Source: PSLL01 sp050259195 (GTDB lineage Bacteria > Desulfobacterota_D > UBA1144 > Nemesobacterales > CSP1-2). Taken from it: a stretch of DNA of 23,152 bases. The position numbers were made by a program, and so were the translations under genes. Every line of letters starts with the position of its first letter. Position 1 is the first letter of the stretch. The DNA lies in assembly GCA_050259195.1 (NCBI GenBank), contig JBLNAE010000096.1, positions 1 through 23,152 on the forward strand, read 5' to 3'. Positions 22,170 to 23,152 of this stretch are shown one piece after another. The notes under the pieces are model-generated. The model was not told the origin of the DNA, made no database searches, and saw only the letters and a list, made by a program, of their open reading frames with translations.

Positions 22170-22571
22170 AACCTTTGAGACCGCTTGCACAAAATTATCA
22201 AAATCCACCGGCTTTACAATATAGCTGTTCACACCCAGTTTGTAACTCTCCACAATGTCCCTCTCTTCTCTTGAAGAGGTCAACACCACAACCGGAATTA
22301 CCTTTGTCCTTTCCTCAGACTTAATCCTACGGAGAACCTCTAATCCATCCACCTTGGGAAGCTTCCGATCAAGCAATATCACTTTCGGACGATGATCAAT
22401 GTCCCGCCCAGTGTAGTCACCTTCACCAAAGATGAATTCTAATGCTTCTGCCCCATCCCTTACCACATGCACTTTGTTGGCAAGATTGTGTCTCTTCAGT
22501 GCCCTCAACGTAAGTTCAACATCATTCGGATTGTCTTCGACGAGAAGAATTTCAACCTCATTTGTATTCAT
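22131..22571 (-). CDS. single-domain response regulator (Rcp1/CheY-like)
   Basis: A 146-aa receiver domain without output domain. Key residues are present: acidic pair E12-D13 (VEDNPND), phospho-acceptor D68 in VILLDRKLPKVDG, T98 in VVLTSS and K120 in VKPVD. The long loop before the phospho-acceptor strand and the C-terminal GLYWLLLNQP are typical of the Rcp1 group, which partners phytochrome-like or PAS histidine kinases. I set the start at the ATG at 22571, preceded by GAGGAG. An open frame continues upstream only because it overlaps the kinase gene. It overlaps the kinase remnant by 14 bases, the usual coupled arrangement. It converges on pgl. Confidence 0.93.
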   Translation of the reverse strand: MNTNEVEILLVEDNPNDVELTLRALKRHNLANKVHVVRDGAEALEFIFGEGDYTGRDIDHRPKVILLDRKLPKVDGLEVLRRIKSEERTKVIPVVVLTSSREERDIVESYKLGVNSYIVKPVDFDNFVQAVSKVGLYWLLLNQPQR

Positions 22572-23109
22572 CTCTATGCTCCTCAGAATGAAGTGTAAAG
22601 TAAAATGTCGCTCTTTCTCCCACTTTCCCTTCTGCCCATACCCGTCCACCATGCCGGTGAATAATGCGCTGCACAATTGCAAGTCCAACCCCTGTTCCTT
22701 CAAATTCATCCTGTCTGTGTAGCCGTTGAAATACTCCAAATAGCTTGTTTGCATACTGCATATCAAATCCTACACCGTTATCTCTTACATAGTATATGTT
22801 CTCTTTACCTTCTACATACCCACCAACTTCAATAATTGGGTTCTCCCTGCTGCTCGTGAATTTGATGGCATTGGATAAGAGATTAATAAAAACCTGGTGA
22901 ATCATTGCCCTGTCCCCCTGAGCGGGGGGTAGTGTATGAATGCTCAATTGCGGGGCTCTTTCGTGTGTATAAGGCCTGAGTTCACTGAATACGGCTTTTG
23001 CAAGTCCCGCCATATCTACTGACCTTTCCCTATTGTGGACTTTACCCAGAATTAACAAAGACCTTAGCAACAGCCCTGGCCAGACGATAGTAAATGAACT
23101 TCGGATCAT
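22558..23109 (-). pseudogene. 5'-truncated hybrid-type histidine kinase remnant (ATPase domain only)
   Basis: The frame encodes a complete HATPase_c domain: N box HQVFINLLSNAIKF (71-84, N80), G1 box DNGVGFD (110-116), F box FGVFQRLH and G2 box GTGVGLAIV (138-146), ending HSEEHRDEYK. This matches kinases that pair with Rcp1-type regulators. No dimerisation/phospho-acceptor helix (H box) is present. Recognisable similarity starts only about residue 23-32, and a TAG lies in frame at 23125-23127. The N-terminal sensor and HisKA parts are therefore missing or out of frame. Translation from GTG/ATG codons near 23013-23109 could still yield an ATPase-only protein. Confidence 0.75.
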
Positions 23110-23152
23110 AGTGATCGAAGACCTCTATCCATTCAAACAGTAAATTTAAGAA
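23042..23152 (-). CDS. C-terminal end of an unidentified protein (partial)
   Basis: On the minus strand the frame entering from the window edge runs 36 codons, including FEWIEVFDHYDPKFIYYRLA and ending VNSG with TAA at 23042. It overlaps the broken start of the kinase remnant in another frame. The aromatic-rich, protein-like composition suggests a genuine gene end. I cannot assign it; an unrelated upstream gene joined to the truncated kinase is one reading. It is too short to be sure it is coding. Confidence 0.35.
   Translation of the reverse strand, partial: FLNLLFEWIEVFDHYDPKFIYYRLARAVAKVFVNSG

Overview
The window looks like a piece of chromosome from a Gram-negative, diderm-type bacterium. 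It encodes a periplasmic PBP4-type carboxypeptidase, a secreted trypsin-like protease and small periplasmic His-rich proteins. Composition is moderately AT-rich. Genes are densely packed and dispersed inverted-repeat elements sit between them. One of these matches a repeat type I recall from uncultured Desulfobacterota and Nitrospirota assemblies. That taxonomic hint is an inference from gene content and repeat style only; no rRNA or tRNA gene is visible.

Region 1 (1-9443) is mostly housekeeping. The 3' end of polA is followed by dacB (PBP4). A convergent, tightly packed minus-strand operon follows, read acylphosphatase, metallo-beta-lactamase-fold hydrolase, FtsB/DivIC-like protein, GAF-GAF-GGDEF diguanylate cyclase, rsmA (ksgA). 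Next come an unrecognised acidic 166-aa protein, a D-2-hydroxyacid dehydrogenase, a large nitroreductase-like protein of unknown role, and pyrE with a near-leaderless promoter arrangement.

Region 2 (9697-16028) has a secreted S1-family serine protease, then a co-directional set nnr, tsaE, lysC, cimA. This covers NAD(P)HX repair, t6A tRNA modification, aspartate-family amino acids, and isoleucine through citramalate. Copies of one inverted-repeat family fill the only two real gaps in this set. A third copy abuts the start of the hydroxyacid dehydrogenase gene, so all three lie directly upstream of start codons.

Region 3 (16052-21328) reads as an accessory and partly decaying zone. It holds a lone PD-(D/E)XK-type putative nuclease, a HicB-like antitoxin gene next to a truncated RelE-like toxin fragment, a two-helix K+-channel-like protein with a degenerate selectivity filter, a PilZ (c-di-GMP receptor) protein, a small unknown protein, a DedA-rhodanese fusion split by one in-frame TAA, tandemly duplicated small secreted proteins (one His-rich), a ~196-bp fold-back repeat element and a perfect 16-bp-arm palindrome.

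Region 4 (21329-23152) carries 6-phosphogluconolactonase and, converging on it, a single-domain Rcp1-type response regulator. The regulator overlaps a histidine-kinase remnant that keeps only the ATPase domain. The last 111 bases are the tail of an unidentified coding frame. The c-di-GMP cyclase in region 1 and the PilZ receptor in region 3 could belong to one signalling network. I see no CRISPR array, complete insertion sequence, prophage or origin.
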